Program-made: the position numbers and the translations under genes | In this document: positions 43,476 through 52,189 of the stretch, piece by piece | Numbering within the stretch: the stretch's first letter is position 1 | Layout: each line of letters opens with the position of its first letter | Origin: DASSBR01 sp035708085 | GTDB taxonomy: Bacteria > Pseudomonadota > Gammaproteobacteria > Natronospirales > DASSBR01 | DNA: 64,000 nucleotides | Reading direction: 5' to 3' | Assembly (NCBI GenBank): GCA_035708085.1 | Contig: DASSTE010000028.1 | Span: 20,610 to 84,609 of the forward strand | The notes under the pieces: model-generated | Seen by the model: the letters and a program-made list of their open reading frames with translations, nothing else | Databases searched by the model: none | Told to the model about the DNA's origin: nothing

Positions 43476-44873
43476 TTAAAACAATTTGGTGACCTCGAAC
43501 ATCACGATGTTGACGCGGTAGCTCACGCCGCGCGTCGCATTGCGTCGTTCGTTCCTGAGAGCTACGTCGAAGTCGAGGCTCGCGTTAATCGCGTGCTGCC
43601 AGCTGATCTGGCTACGGTAGTAATAGTTGATGTCCCCGTCACGAAACCGGTAGCGCTGGTAGCCGTACGACGGCACGATGGAATTGGCCCGGTCGATCGC
43701 AAAATTCCACAAGAGCCGGCCGCCCTCGACCCGATCCCGCTGGTCAAGCCGGATGTAGTTGCGCCGCTCGTCGTACAGGTTGAGCTGGATTTTGCTGTTG
43801 GCCAAATCCCACCCCGCCACCAGGGACGCGCGCTTGAGCAGGAAGATCTCGCGATTGCGCAGCGATGGCAGGATGTCGGTGGGAAGCTGCGTCTCGATCA
43901 GGGTACTGGGGGTGCGCGAGAGCAGCAGACGATTGTAGTCGGTCGGCTCTTCACGGTACTGCAGGTCCGTATGGTAATCGGGGCCTTCATGATGCCAGTC
44001 GAATTCGTAGGATTTACCGAAGAACCGGTGGCCGTAAAGAATCTTGAATTCGTTCTGAATCGACGCCCACCGAACGCCGACGTTCCAGTAGTTCGAGCCA
44101 AGACGATCAATCGTGCCATTGGGCTTGAAGTCGTTTTCCTTGCCGACGTTCGCCAGCAGCGAAGTATGGGCGCTCAGGTAATACTGCAACCCGAGGCCTG
44201 CCTGTTCGAACGACAAGTCGCGGCCCTGATCCGGGTTAAGCCGCTGATGCAGATAGTGCAGATTGTAGGTGAGATTGCCGTAGGTCGGCTGCCGGGCCAG
44301 ATCGAAGCTCAGCGTATTGCTGGTGACGTTCGGAATGTCGCTGGTATAGATGTCGCGACCGTAGGCATAGCGCAGCGTCGCAATGCCGAACGCGCCGAAG
44401 TCATGCATCAGGTAAGGACTGAGCGTAGTGGCGGATATACCGGTACGGTTATTACCGCCGAACAGATTTTCCCGGCCGCCAACTTTTTCCGGGTTGATGA
44501 CCTGGTGGTCGTAGATCGTCGTTCCGTCCATGAACAGCGTGTCCTCGAGCAACTCGATCGTTGCGTTGGCGTCAAGCTGATTATAGACGTGATTCATGTC
44601 GGAGTGGCCGGCGTAAACCAGCCCTTGCAGATGGTAATCGATCTTCCCTCGCAGCCGCGGCGCCTCGTAATCGAGATTCAAACCGGGCTCGATTTCAGTG
44701 ACGAACGCGTCCGTTTTATTCGACGGCACCAGCAACAGGTTGTCCGTGTAAATCTCCCCCAGCGTGAGACTCGGGGTAAGCTTCAGTACGCCCGCAACAG
44801 CATCGGCCGTCGGCAACGCCACGCCGACGACAACAAGCAGCACGGCGCACCGCCTGCAGCCCCCGCTAAGCAT
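43476..44873 (-). CDS. Exosortase-A-associated outer-membrane beta-barrel protein
   Basis: 465 aa from the ATG at 44873. It overlaps the kinase gene end by 8 bases. A signal peptide is visible (basic MLSGGCRR, a hydrophobic stretch, ALPTADAVAG). The mature part has alternating Tyr/Trp-rich strands (LSPYLMHDF, LRYAYGRDIY, NYWNVGVRW) and ends in an aromatic Phe, as barrels inserted by BAM do. It matches the PEP-CTERM-associated uncharacterised family TIGR03016 by position and pattern. Likely outer-membrane export channel or scaffold for the polymer. Confidence 0.88.
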   Translation of the reverse strand: MLSGGCRRCAVLLVVVGVALPTADAVAGVLKLTPSLTLGEIYTDNLLLVPSNKTDAFVTEIEPGLNLDYEAPRLRGKIDYHLQGLVYAGHSDMNHVYNQLDANATIELLEDTLFMDGTTIYDHQVINPEKVGGRENLFGGNNRTGISATTLSPYLMHDFGAFGIATLRYAYGRDIYTSDIPNVTSNTLSFDLARQPTYGNLTYNLHYLHQRLNPDQGRDLSFEQAGLGLQYYLSAHTSLLANVGKENDFKPNGTIDRLGSNYWNVGVRWASIQNEFKILYGHRFFGKSYEFDWHHEGPDYHTDLQYREEPTDYNRLLLSRTPSTLIETQLPTDILPSLRNREIFLLKRASLVAGWDLANSKIQLNLYDERRNYIRLDQRDRVEGGRLLWNFAIDRANSIVPSYGYQRYRFRDGDINYYYRSQISWQHAINASLDFDVALRNERRNATRGVSYRVNIVMFEVTKLF

Positions 44874-45828
44874 GCGTCGGCGGGCTTTTGCGGTAATAAT
44901 CGCCGTAATAGCCGCCATAATAGTTGCCGTACTGTTTTTCATCGCCCACATCCCTTGCGAAGTTCAACACCAGGTTTATTGATTTGTCCGGATCGAGCGT
45001 TTCAAGTCCCGCCTTGACGGTGTGCTGCGGCGTCTTGCCCGCGGCCACGACCACGACGATCTGGCCCATCGAGGCGGCCAGCACCTGCGCCTCCGACGTT
45101 GCCAAAAGCGGGGGTGAATCGAATACGATCAGGCAGTTCGGCATTGAACGTGAAATTTCGTCGAGCACATGCTCCATGCGCCGGCTCGCGAGCAATTCTG
45201 TGCTGATCGCATTCCATTGACCCGCAGGGAGCACCTTCAGCCGCGGCACGTCGGTCGGCGCAATGACCTGCTCCGGGCGGAGGCGCTCGTTGCCCAGTAA
45301 ATCCAGGAGCCCGGGCCGTTCTTCAAGATTCAGAATGCGCGTCATATCCGACTTGGCGACGTCGCCGTCAATCAGCAGCGCGGTGAAGTCGCGCTCCAGC
45401 GCAATGCTGAGCGCGAGGTTGAACGATGTAAAAGTCTTGCCTTCGCCGGGAACCGAACTCGCGACCATGATGCGCCGGCCATTGGCGACCTGGGTGGCTC
45501 CGCGGCCGGTGATGTTGGCGAGCAGCGGCCGCTTGATGCGCCGGTACTGGTCGGCAATCCGGCCGCTGTTGGTCTCGGACGGATACATGCCAGCTGCCTG
45601 CAACGCCTCGAAATCAACGTGCACCGGCTCGACATCGCCGCCGGCTATGGTCGTCACCGGCGGCGGCGAAGAATGCTGGACGGGGCGAACCTCCGCCTCT
45701 CCCGCACCTTTGCCGTTGCGCTTGACGCGCTCAGCGGGACGCTGAAACGGCTCCGGCTCGACCCGTCGGGCGATGCTGCCCGCGCCGTTCGTTTTGAGCT
45801 TGTCAACCGCTTTTTCAACGATGCTCAT
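44866..45828 (-). CDS. Exosortase-A-associated tyrosine autokinase (BY-kinase)
   Basis: 320 aa from the ATG at 45828 (ATGA overlap with the chain-length gene); an upstream in-frame TTG at 45837 is less likely. Walker A is SSVPGEGKT, Walker A' is LLIDGDVAKSD and Walker B is CLIVFDSPP. The C-terminus carries a tyrosine cluster (YGNYYGGYYGDYYRK), the autophosphorylation tail. It pairs with the Wzz-like protein encoded directly upstream to control chain length (TIGR03018 type). Membrane-associated through that partner. Confidence 0.93.
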   Translation of the reverse strand: MSIVEKAVDKLKTNGAGSIARRVEPEPFQRPAERVKRNGKGAGEAEVRPVQHSSPPPVTTIAGGDVEPVHVDFEALQAAGMYPSETNSGRIADQYRRIKRPLLANITGRGATQVANGRRIMVASSVPGEGKTFTSFNLALSIALERDFTALLIDGDVAKSDMTRILNLEERPGLLDLLGNERLRPEQVIAPTDVPRLKVLPAGQWNAISTELLASRRMEHVLDEISRSMPNCLIVFDSPPLLATSEAQVLAASMGQIVVVVAAGKTPQHTVKAGLETLDPDKSINLVLNFARDVGDEKQYGNYYGGYYGDYYRKSPPTHA

Positions 45829-47390
45829 ATCAGCCAACTCCCTGGCAATGCACCTTGCACCATGTGGGTGATCTGATCCTGAAACAGTAACGCGCCGGCG
45901 AATACAAGCGTCAGCAGCAGTACGCCGGCGACGAAACTCATGACTTCCGCGCGCAACAAATGCCGCTCAACGCTGCTGCGTGCGATGCTGACGACGCCCA
46001 GCACAGGTCGGCCGATAATCGCCTTGAGCGATTCACGGTCCATGAATACCGGGCGTACCTGGTGCATGAAGATGGCGAACAGGGCGCCAGCTCCAAGCGC
46101 GAATACGAGCACAACGGCGAGAAAGATGGCGCGCGGCGGGCCGCTTGCGATAAGCGGTTCAACCGGCGGCTCTATGATGCGGAACTTGAGATTGTTGCCG
46201 CTGTGCGAAGCATCCTGCGTCATTTCCGCCTTGTCGAGCCGGGCCAGCAGGTCCTGATACTGGCGCTTGGTCACCGAATAGTCGCGTGTCAGGCTGGCCA
46301 GCTGCGTCTCGAGATCCGTAACTTTGTCCGCCTTGTTTTTCAGCTTCGCCAGGCGCTGGGTCTGCCGCTGAATTTTGGACTGCAGCGTAGTGATCTGCAC
46401 CTTGGCGTTGTACAACTCCGTCTGCATGTTCTGGTAAACCGGATTGGTCGAAGGGTCGCCGACGAAAGTGGCTCCGCCGCCCTTCTGCACCTTGTCGCGG
46501 GTCTTCTGCAACTGCGCAATCATCTGCTTGTAAGCGATGACGTCCGGGTATTGCGGCGTGTAGCGCAGCAGCAAATTGTTGAGCTTTTCGCGGTAAGCGG
46601 CGATCTGCTGGTCGATCTGCTGGATCCGCGGATTGACTGTAATGGTGGCATCGCCATTCTTGATCGCCTGCATTTGCGACTGGATCGAATCGCGCTGCGA
46701 TTTCGCGACATCAAGTTGTTCCTTAAGCTGCGTCAGACCCTGCTGCGCCGCCTGTAAGCGAGCGAAATAATCGCTGCCGCCCTGTCCCGGCACCAGGCCC
46801 AGGTGCGTCTTTTTGAACTCGGCCAGCCGCTGCTCGGCCGCCTGCAGCCGGCGGCGGTATTCCTTGATCTGGCGCTGCAGGAAATTCTGCGCCGCGCCGG
46901 AACTTTGCATACTGGTGCCGAGCGTATTGGTCATCAGGATGTTCAACAACGACTGCACAACCTTTTGCGCCATCTTCGGATCGCGGTCGGTGTAGCTGAT
47001 GGAATAGAGGTCCTGCCGGCCGCCGCCTTCCACGTCAATGCGCGCTTTCAGCTTGTCGAGCAACTCGTCGGTGCCTTTCGGTGTGGACGCGCGCAGCCCC
47101 AGTCCAGTCTCGCGCGCAACCTTTTCGAGGTTGGGCCGGCTCAACAGCGTTTGCGCCATCAGTTGGACCCTTTCGTGCACGTCCGGCCGGATGGCGAGGC
47201 CCTTGAGCAGCGGCGCCAGCATCGTGTCCGCGTCGGCATAGACACGCGTATTCGCCTGGTACTGGTCCGGCAGGCTGTAGACGAAAACCCAGCCGGCGAT
47301 GGCAACCAGCCACGCAACCAGCAGTGCGTACCAGCGGAAGCGCCATGCGCCGCGCGCCTGGGAAATGATTTGTTGCATTAGTTCTTGCAT
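45825..47390 (-). CDS. Exosortase-A-associated chain-length determinant (Wzz/PCP type)
   Basis: 521 aa. A transmembrane helix at about residues 22-42 is followed by a large periplasmic domain with long coiled coils (residues 150-390) and a second membrane segment near 430-450 that carries the PCP Pro-containing helix (IIEPPVEPLIASGPPRAIFLA). A third hydrophobic stretch near the C-terminus ends the protein. Typical length for the PEP-CTERM chain-length family (TIGR03007). Sets the polymer length with the BY-kinase encoded next. Confidence 0.93.
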   Translation of the reverse strand: MQELMQQIISQARGAWRFRWYALLVAWLVAIAGWVFVYSLPDQYQANTRVYADADTMLAPLLKGLAIRPDVHERVQLMAQTLLSRPNLEKVARETGLGLRASTPKGTDELLDKLKARIDVEGGGRQDLYSISYTDRDPKMAQKVVQSLLNILMTNTLGTSMQSSGAAQNFLQRQIKEYRRRLQAAEQRLAEFKKTHLGLVPGQGGSDYFARLQAAQQGLTQLKEQLDVAKSQRDSIQSQMQAIKNGDATITVNPRIQQIDQQIAAYREKLNNLLLRYTPQYPDVIAYKQMIAQLQKTRDKVQKGGGATFVGDPSTNPVYQNMQTELYNAKVQITTLQSKIQRQTQRLAKLKNKADKVTDLETQLASLTRDYSVTKRQYQDLLARLDKAEMTQDASHSGNNLKFRIIEPPVEPLIASGPPRAIFLAVVLVFALGAGALFAIFMHQVRPVFMDRESLKAIIGRPVLGVVSIARSSVERHLLRAEVMSFVAGVLLLTLVFAGALLFQDQITHMVQGALPGSWLI

Positions 47391-47470
47391 GACAGACCCC
47401 CGGACGGATACCGCTCGCCATCGGCCGTTGGATTACGACGTGCTGCGGACGTTTTCCGATCCATAATCTT

Positions 47471-48091
47471 CTAAAAAGCGGATTTCGGGATGATGAGAAT
47501 GTCGCCGGGACGCATGGCGACGTTGTCCTTGGTGTCGCCCTCCAGCAGGTCTTCCAGGTACACCGGAAAGCTGATCTTCTGGCCGTGGACCTCGCGGATC
47601 ACCTTGGCATCGTTGCCGTCCGCAAACTGGGTGAGCCCGCCGACCTCGATCAGCACGTCGAGCAGCGTCATGCCGCGCCGGTACGGCAGCGCCTGAGGCT
47701 TGGTCGCCTGGCCGACGACCCGCACCTGTTCGCTGAACGCGCCGACGGCCTTCGTGACGATTACCGTCACGATCGGCTGGCGGATATATTTGCTCAGCGC
47801 CTCCTCGAGATCATGGCCCAGTTCTGCCGGCGTCTTGCCTGCGGCCTCGACCTCCTGCACTAGCGGAATCGATATGCGCCCGTCCGGGCGCACCGGTACC
47901 TGCACGGTCAGGTCGGGATTATTGCGAACGTAGATTTCGAGTTCGTCGCCGGGGCCGATCTGGTAGGCTGGCGGCGGGCCGAGATTCTTGTTGAGATATT
48001 CCGGCGGCGTGCTGGAACAGGCGGCGAGGAGAGCGGCGAGAGTAGTCAACCCCAGCCCGAGTGCCCACTTGCATTTTTTTATGTGCGTCAT
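47471..48091 (-). CDS. Polysaccharide export lipoprotein (Wza/Poly_export family)
   Basis: 206 aa. Lipobox L-A-A-C with Cys at residue 25 and Ser at +2, so it is outer-membrane sorted. The Poly_export domain begins YQIGPGDELEIYVRNNPDLT, followed by a SLBB-like segment (VRVVGQATKPQALPYRRG). It corresponds to the exosortase-A-associated export protein (TIGR03027), smaller than full Wza. It is followed by the chain-length gene after 80 bases. AAGGACG precedes the ATG, and a candidate sigma-70 promoter with an inverted repeat lies 60-95 bases upstream. Confidence 0.92.
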   Translation of the reverse strand: MTHIKKCKWALGLGLTTLAALLAACSSTPPEYLNKNLGPPPAYQIGPGDELEIYVRNNPDLTVQVPVRPDGRISIPLVQEVEAAGKTPAELGHDLEEALSKYIRQPIVTVIVTKAVGAFSEQVRVVGQATKPQALPYRRGMTLLDVLIEVGGLTQFADGNDAKVIREVHGQKISFPVYLEDLLEGDTKDNVAMRPGDILIIPKSAF

Positions 48092-48150
48092 GCCCGTACG
48101 TCCTTATACGTTTGAACCATCCGTGTTTTAACTTAACCCATTTCCCCTCT

Positions 48151-48181
48151 GGGGACTAAAGCATACCACGTTGCAGTCCCC
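48151..48181. repeat. Inverted repeat across the export-gene promoter
   Basis: Arms GGGGACT (48151-48157) and AGTCCCC (48175-48181) are perfect 7-bp complements with a 17-base spacer. They bracket the -10 box and abut the -35 of the candidate promoter, so this is a possible operator or RNA hairpin. Confidence 0.5.
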
Positions 48182-48187
48182 TGTCTA
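48160..48187 (-). promoter_or_regulatory. Candidate sigma-70 promoter for the export/chain-length/kinase genes
   Basis: On the minus strand, TAGACA (48187-48182, 5 of 6 matches) and TATGCT (48165-48160, 4 of 6) are separated by 16 bases. Predicted start near 48153, giving a leader of about 60 bases before the export gene ATG. Confidence 0.45.
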
Positions 48188-48202
48188 TACTGGTGGAGAC
48201 CA

Positions 48203-49609
48203 TTAACGCGCGCCCTTGCCGAAGAGGATCACCTCCACCGTCTGCAGCATGATCAGAAAGTCGAATCCGACGCTGTGATTCTTCACGTAAAACAGGTCGT
48301 ACTTGAGCTTTTCGCGGGCGTCGCGCTCCGACGCGCCATAGGGGTAACGCAATTGGGCCCAGCCGGTAATTCCCGGCTTCACCGCGTGACGCTCGCGGTA
48401 GTAGAGCAAATTCTTTTCCAGTTCCGTGACGAATTCCGGCCGCTCCGGACGTGGGCCGACAAAGCTCATCTCACCGCGCAGCACGTTGAATATTTGTGGC
48501 AGCTCGTCTATCCGGCATTTGCGGATCAGGGCGCCGACGCGCGTCACCCGCGTGTCGTTTTTGCGCGCCCAGCGCGCGCCGTCGCTTTCGGCGTCGATGC
48601 GCATGCTGCGAAACTTCAGCACCTTGAACAGCATGCCGCGTTCGCCAACCCGGGTCTGCGAATAAAACACCGGCTTTTTCCAGCCGTCGTCGAGTACGAT
48701 CAGCAAAGCTGTCACCGCCAGCACCGGCAGCGTCAGCACCAAAAGAACCAACGCGATGCAGATGTCGAGCAACCGCTTGACTTGTGCACGCAGAAAACCG
48801 CGCCGGAAGCCGCCGCCAAAAATCAGCCAGCTAGGGTCGACCAGGTCGAGTGCCACCGCCCCGGTTTCCCGTTCAAAGAAGGTTGCGAGGTCCAGCACTT
48901 CGATTCCGGCCAGCCGGCACTTGAGCAGTTCGTTCAACGACAACCTGTTGCGGCGCTCATCGAGTGCAACGACGATTTCGTCGATCTGGTGGGTGCGCGC
49001 GTAGTCCGCCAGTGAACCGCGCACCTGGAGGATGGAACCGTGGTGAGTGATCTCGCAGTTTTCTCCGTCGTGATGGACGAAGCCCGCGAGCCGGAAGCCC
49101 CGCCGGTCGGAACGCCGGCGCATCCGCTTGATGATCGACGCGGCTTTCTTGCCGGTGCCGAGAACCAGCACGCGCGGTTTGATGCTCTCGATGTCCAGCA
49201 CCTTGAGCAAAAACGGCCGCATGATGATGATGAACAGCAGCGCCACCAGCACCGCGAGGGCAAGCACACCGCGGCCGACATACAGCGTCGGGAACACGTA
49301 GAACGTCAGCATCAGCAAAACGACGCCGACGCCGAATCCGACCACCAGGCGCAGGATGATGCCGAGGCGGCGTTCGCGCAGGCCGATCTGGTAAAGCCCC
49401 ATCGCCGCCAGGCTCAACACCATGATGCCGGCGAACACAACCGCGCGATAGATGACCGGCCCCAGGTCATCGGCTACCTGCGCCTGTTCGCTGCCGAATC
49501 GAAGAAAAACGCCGACGTAAAAAGATGCGCCAAGGAGTAAGGTTTCAATCGCGCCGATCAGAATGATCTGCGTAGGGATGTGGCGGCGAAATATCCGTAT
49601 TTTGCCCAT
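48203..49609 (-). CDS. Initiating sugar-phosphate transferase, exosortase-A-associated (EpsB/WbaP/WcaJ type)
   Basis: 468 aa. Four hydrophobic helices in the first 130 residues, a CoA-binding-like middle domain (RVLVLGTGKKAASII), then the bacterial sugar-transferase domain: a membrane re-entrant helix (LLDICIALVLLVLTLPVLA), KVLKFRSMR, CRIDELPQIFNVLRGEMSFVGPRPERPEFV and KPGITGWAQLRYPYG. It transfers a sugar-1-phosphate to undecaprenyl phosphate to start the repeat unit (TIGR03013/TIGR03025 type). First gene of the core operon, with GGAGG ahead of its ATG and a divergent promoter region at 49610-49884. Confidence 0.93.
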   Translation of the reverse strand: MGKIRIFRRHIPTQIILIGAIETLLLGASFYVGVFLRFGSEQAQVADDLGPVIYRAVVFAGIMVLSLAAMGLYQIGLRERRLGIILRLVVGFGVGVVLLMLTFYVFPTLYVGRGVLALAVLVALLFIIIMRPFLLKVLDIESIKPRVLVLGTGKKAASIIKRMRRRSDRRGFRLAGFVHHDGENCEITHHGSILQVRGSLADYARTHQIDEIVVALDERRNRLSLNELLKCRLAGIEVLDLATFFERETGAVALDLVDPSWLIFGGGFRRGFLRAQVKRLLDICIALVLLVLTLPVLAVTALLIVLDDGWKKPVFYSQTRVGERGMLFKVLKFRSMRIDAESDGARWARKNDTRVTRVGALIRKCRIDELPQIFNVLRGEMSFVGPRPERPEFVTELEKNLLYYRERHAVKPGITGWAQLRYPYGASERDAREKLKYDLFYVKNHSVGFDFLIMLQTVEVILFGKGAR

Positions 49610-49685
49610 CGTGAGCCTCCTGCTCTACGCCCGGTACCGTATGGTAATGATTCTTTTCCGGGTTCTTTCGACTTTCCATGTCGCT

Positions 49686-49714
49686 ATTGTAAGAGGGGCC
49701 TCGCTTCCTGACGA
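49686..49714 (-). promoter_or_regulatory. Candidate sigma-70 promoter for the XrtA core operon
   Basis: Minus strand: TCGTCA (-35, 4 of 6) and TACAAT (-10, 5 of 6) with a 17-base spacer. The predicted start is about 70 bases upstream of the initiating-transferase ATG. Confidence 0.45.
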
Positions 49715-49809
49715 TGGCGATAAACCCCTAAGGGAACCAGCTGCCACCATCAGTGTACCTGATTTTTGCGCCAGCATCATCGTCGCACGTCGCCAAAATG
49801 CGGTTGCCC

Positions 49810-49838
49810 TTGCGCAAGTTTGCCGCTGCCGCTAGTCT
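49810..49838 (+). promoter_or_regulatory. Candidate promoter for the nucleotide-sugar dehydrogenase gene
   Basis: TTGCGC and TAGTCT spaced by 17 bases, about 47 bases before the ATG at 49885. The ribosome binding site AGAGGAA follows. The -10 is poor, so this is weak. Confidence 0.3.
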
Positions 49839-49884
49839 TACGGCCCTCGGCCTTCAAGGCACGAACTAATAAAGAGGAATCCCT

Positions 49885-51165
49885 ATGTTGGACGTCGATA
49901 GCGCAAGGATCGGCATCGTCGGCCTGGGCTATGTTGGTCTTCCGCTCGCAGTCGAATTCGGCAAGCAGTTCCCCACATTGGGGTTCGATACCAAGGCCGA
50001 GCGCATTGCAGAACTCGAGCGGCACCAGGACCGCACGCTCGAAGTCACCACCGAAGAACTCGCTGCCGCGAAGCGGCTCCGCTACACCAACTCGCCTGAT
50101 GCACTAACCGATTGCAACGTCATCATCGTGACGGTACCGACGCCGATCGACCGTTACCGACGCCCGGACCTTGGGCCGCTGGAGAGCGCCAGCCGCACCA
50201 TCGGCGGCGTCATCAAACCCGGTTCCGTCGTGATCTACGAATCGACCGTCTATCCCGGCGCGACTGAAGAAGTCTGTGTACCGATTATCGAGCAGGTCTC
50301 GGGGCTCAAGTTCAATCAGGATTTCTTTGCCGGCTACAGCCCGGAGCGCATTAATCCCGGCGACAAGGATCACCGCGTGACGTCGATTCTCAAGGTCACG
50401 TCCGGCTCGACGCCGGAAGTCGCGGATTTCATCGACAGCCTGTATCGCCGCATCATCAGTGCCGGCACGCACAAGGCCAGCAGCATTCGGGTTGCCGAGG
50501 CGGCCAAGGTCATCGAGAACACCCAGCGCGACGTCAACATCGGGCTGATCAACGAACTGGCGATGCTGTTCGGCCGCCTTGGGATCGATACGCTGGAGGT
50601 GCTTGAAGCCGCCGGCACGAAGTGGAATTTTCTGCCGTTCCGGCCGGGCCTGGTCGGCGGCCATTGCATTGGCGTCGATCCCTATTATCTGACGCACAAG
50701 GCGCAGGAAGTGGATTACTTTCCCGGCATGATACTCGCCGGCCGCCGTACCAATGACAACATGGGCGCCTACGTGGCGCAGCGTGTCGTCAAGCTGATGA
50801 CGCAGCGGGGTATCCCGGTCGCCGGCGCAAACGTGTTGATTATGGGTCTCGCATTCAAGGAGAACTGCCCGGACATTCGCAATACGCGCTCAATCGACCT
50901 GGTACGCGAATTTGCCGGCTACAATGCCCAGGTCGACGTGTACGACCCCTGGGTTGATCCGGGCGAGGCGCTGCACGAATACGGCATTGCGCTGACGCCG
51001 CAATTGACCGAGGGCAAGTACGACGCAATGGTGCTCGCCGTCAGCCACAGGCAGTTCGCCGAAATGTCGCCGATGGCGATTCGCGCGCTGGGCAAGCCGG
51101 GCAAAAACGTGCTGTTTGATGTCAAGGCATTGCTGCCGCGCGAAACGGTGGACGATCGTTTGTAA
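49885..51165 (+). CDS. tviB: UDP-sugar 6-dehydrogenase (TviB/WbpA-like)
   Basis: 426 aa. The Rossmann loop GIVGLGYVGLPLA is at the start, GYSPERINPGD in the middle, and the catalytic cysteine in GGHCIGVDPYY. C-terminal domain IMGLAFKENCPDIRNTR. The ERINPGDKDH pattern and length fit the Vi-polysaccharide TviB/WbpO group, which oxidise UDP-GlcNAc or UDP-GalNAc to the uronic acid in two NAD steps; UDP-glucose cannot be excluded. It is transcribed away from the core operon and followed by a C4 epimerase after 13 bases, giving a uronic-acid supply pair. Confidence 0.88.
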   Translation: MLDVDSARIGIVGLGYVGLPLAVEFGKQFPTLGFDTKAERIAELERHQDRTLEVTTEELAAAKRLRYTNSPDALTDCNVIIVTVPTPIDRYRRPDLGPLESASRTIGGVIKPGSVVIYESTVYPGATEEVCVPIIEQVSGLKFNQDFFAGYSPERINPGDKDHRVTSILKVTSGSTPEVADFIDSLYRRIISAGTHKASSIRVAEAAKVIENTQRDVNIGLINELAMLFGRLGIDTLEVLEAAGTKWNFLPFRPGLVGGHCIGVDPYYLTHKAQEVDYFPGMILAGRRTNDNMGAYVAQRVVKLMTQRGIPVAGANVLIMGLAFKENCPDIRNTRSIDLVREFAGYNAQVDVYDPWVDPGEALHEYGIALTPQLTEGKYDAMVLAVSHRQFAEMSPMAIRALGKPGKNVLFDVKALLPRETVDDRL

Positions 51166-51178
51166 GGGAGCGACAAAA

Positions 51179-52189
51179 TTGAAAATCCTTGTTACCGGCT
51201 CTGCCGGCTTTATCGGTTCCGCGCTGAGCCTCAGGCTGCTCGAACGCGGCGATCAAGTTGTCGGCCTCGACAACCTCAACGCTTATTACGACGTAAGCCT
51301 CAAGCAGGCGCGGCTGGAACGGACGCTTAAATACGACGGCTTCACCGACGTGCGTGCGGACCTGGAGGATCGCGATGCCGTGACCGCCGCTTTCAAGACG
51401 CATCGGCCTGACCGTGTCGTCAACCTCGCCGCCCAGGCCGGCGTGCGCTATTCGAGCGAAAACCCGCACGCTTACGTGAACACGAACCTGGTCGGGTTTC
51501 TGAACATCCTCGAAGGCTGCCGCCACTACCCGGTCGAACACCTGGTGTACGCTTCAAGCAGCTCGATCTACGGCGCCAATACGAACATGCCGTTCTCCGA
51601 GCACAACGTTGCGTCGCATCCGGTCAGCCTGTACGGCGCGACCAAGCGGGCGAACGAGTTGATGGCGCACGCCTACAGTCATTTTTACGGCATTCCGACC
51701 ACCGGCCTGCGCTTCTTCACCGTGTACGGGCCGTGGGGTCGGCCGGACATGGCGCTGTTCCTGTTCACGCGCAACATCCTCGAAGGCAAACCGATCGACG
51801 TGTTCAATCACGGCCACCACCGGCGCGACTTCACCTACGTAGACGATATCGTCGAAGGCGTCGTGCGTACGCTCGACAAGGTCGCCGCGCCAAATCCCGA
51901 CTGGTCCGGCGACATGCCCGACCCCGCCACCAGCAAGGCGCCCTATCGGGTGTTCAACATCGGCAACAACCGGCCGGTGAACCTGATGCGCTACATCGAG
52001 GTGCTGGAGGAGAAACTGGGCCGCCAAGCCGAGAAAAACATGCTGCCGATGCAAAACGGCGATGTGCCGGAAACGTACGCCAGCGTCGAAGATCTGGAAA
52101 CCGCCGTCGGCTACCGTCCGGCAACGACCGTCGAGGAAGGTGTGGGCCGCTTCGTGGACTGGTACCGGGATTTCTACCGGATCGGCTAA
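51179..52189 (+). CDS. NAD-dependent C4 epimerase (UDP-glucuronate 4-epimerase-like)
   Basis: 336 aa starting at the TTG at 51179, supported by AAGGGAG 8 bases upstream; the frame also stays open upstream to an ATG at 51116, inside the dehydrogenase gene. GSAGFIGSALS is the NAD loop, ASSSSIYG the catalytic Ser/Thr region, and SLYGATKRANE carries the YxxxK pair. LDNLNAYYDVSLKQARL resembles bacterial UDP-GlcA 4-epimerases (CapI/LspL type). With the preceding dehydrogenase it would make UDP-galacturonate or its N-acetyl form. Its last four bases overlap the end of the convergent kinase-fold gene. Confidence 0.88.
   Translation: MKILVTGSAGFIGSALSLRLLERGDQVVGLDNLNAYYDVSLKQARLERTLKYDGFTDVRADLEDRDAVTAAFKTHRPDRVVNLAAQAGVRYSSENPHAYVNTNLVGFLNILEGCRHYPVEHLVYASSSSIYGANTNMPFSEHNVASHPVSLYGATKRANELMAHAYSHFYGIPTTGLRFFTVYGPWGRPDMALFLFTRNILEGKPIDVFNHGHHRRDFTYVDDIVEGVVRTLDKVAAPNPDWSGDMPDPATSKAPYRVFNIGNNRPVNLMRYIEVLEEKLGRQAEKNMLPMQNGDVPETYASVEDLETAVGYRPATTVEEGVGRFVDWYRDFYRIG

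Larger units (their letters stand above)
49610..49884. other. Divergent intergenic region of the EPS core (275 bases)
   Basis: No gene here. It separates the minus-strand core operon from the plus-strand uronic-acid genes. Candidate promoters in both directions are listed separately. A GAGG-GG-CCTC inverted repeat (49693-49702) sits in the spacer of the minus-strand promoter. No RNA gene recognised. Confidence 0.6.

Noticed and set aside
42975..45017. A 680-codon plus-strand open frame opposite the ATPase and barrel genes
   Set aside because: Low-complexity, Arg/Gln/His-rich antisense frame caused by high GC; the minus-strand genes have clear family motifs.
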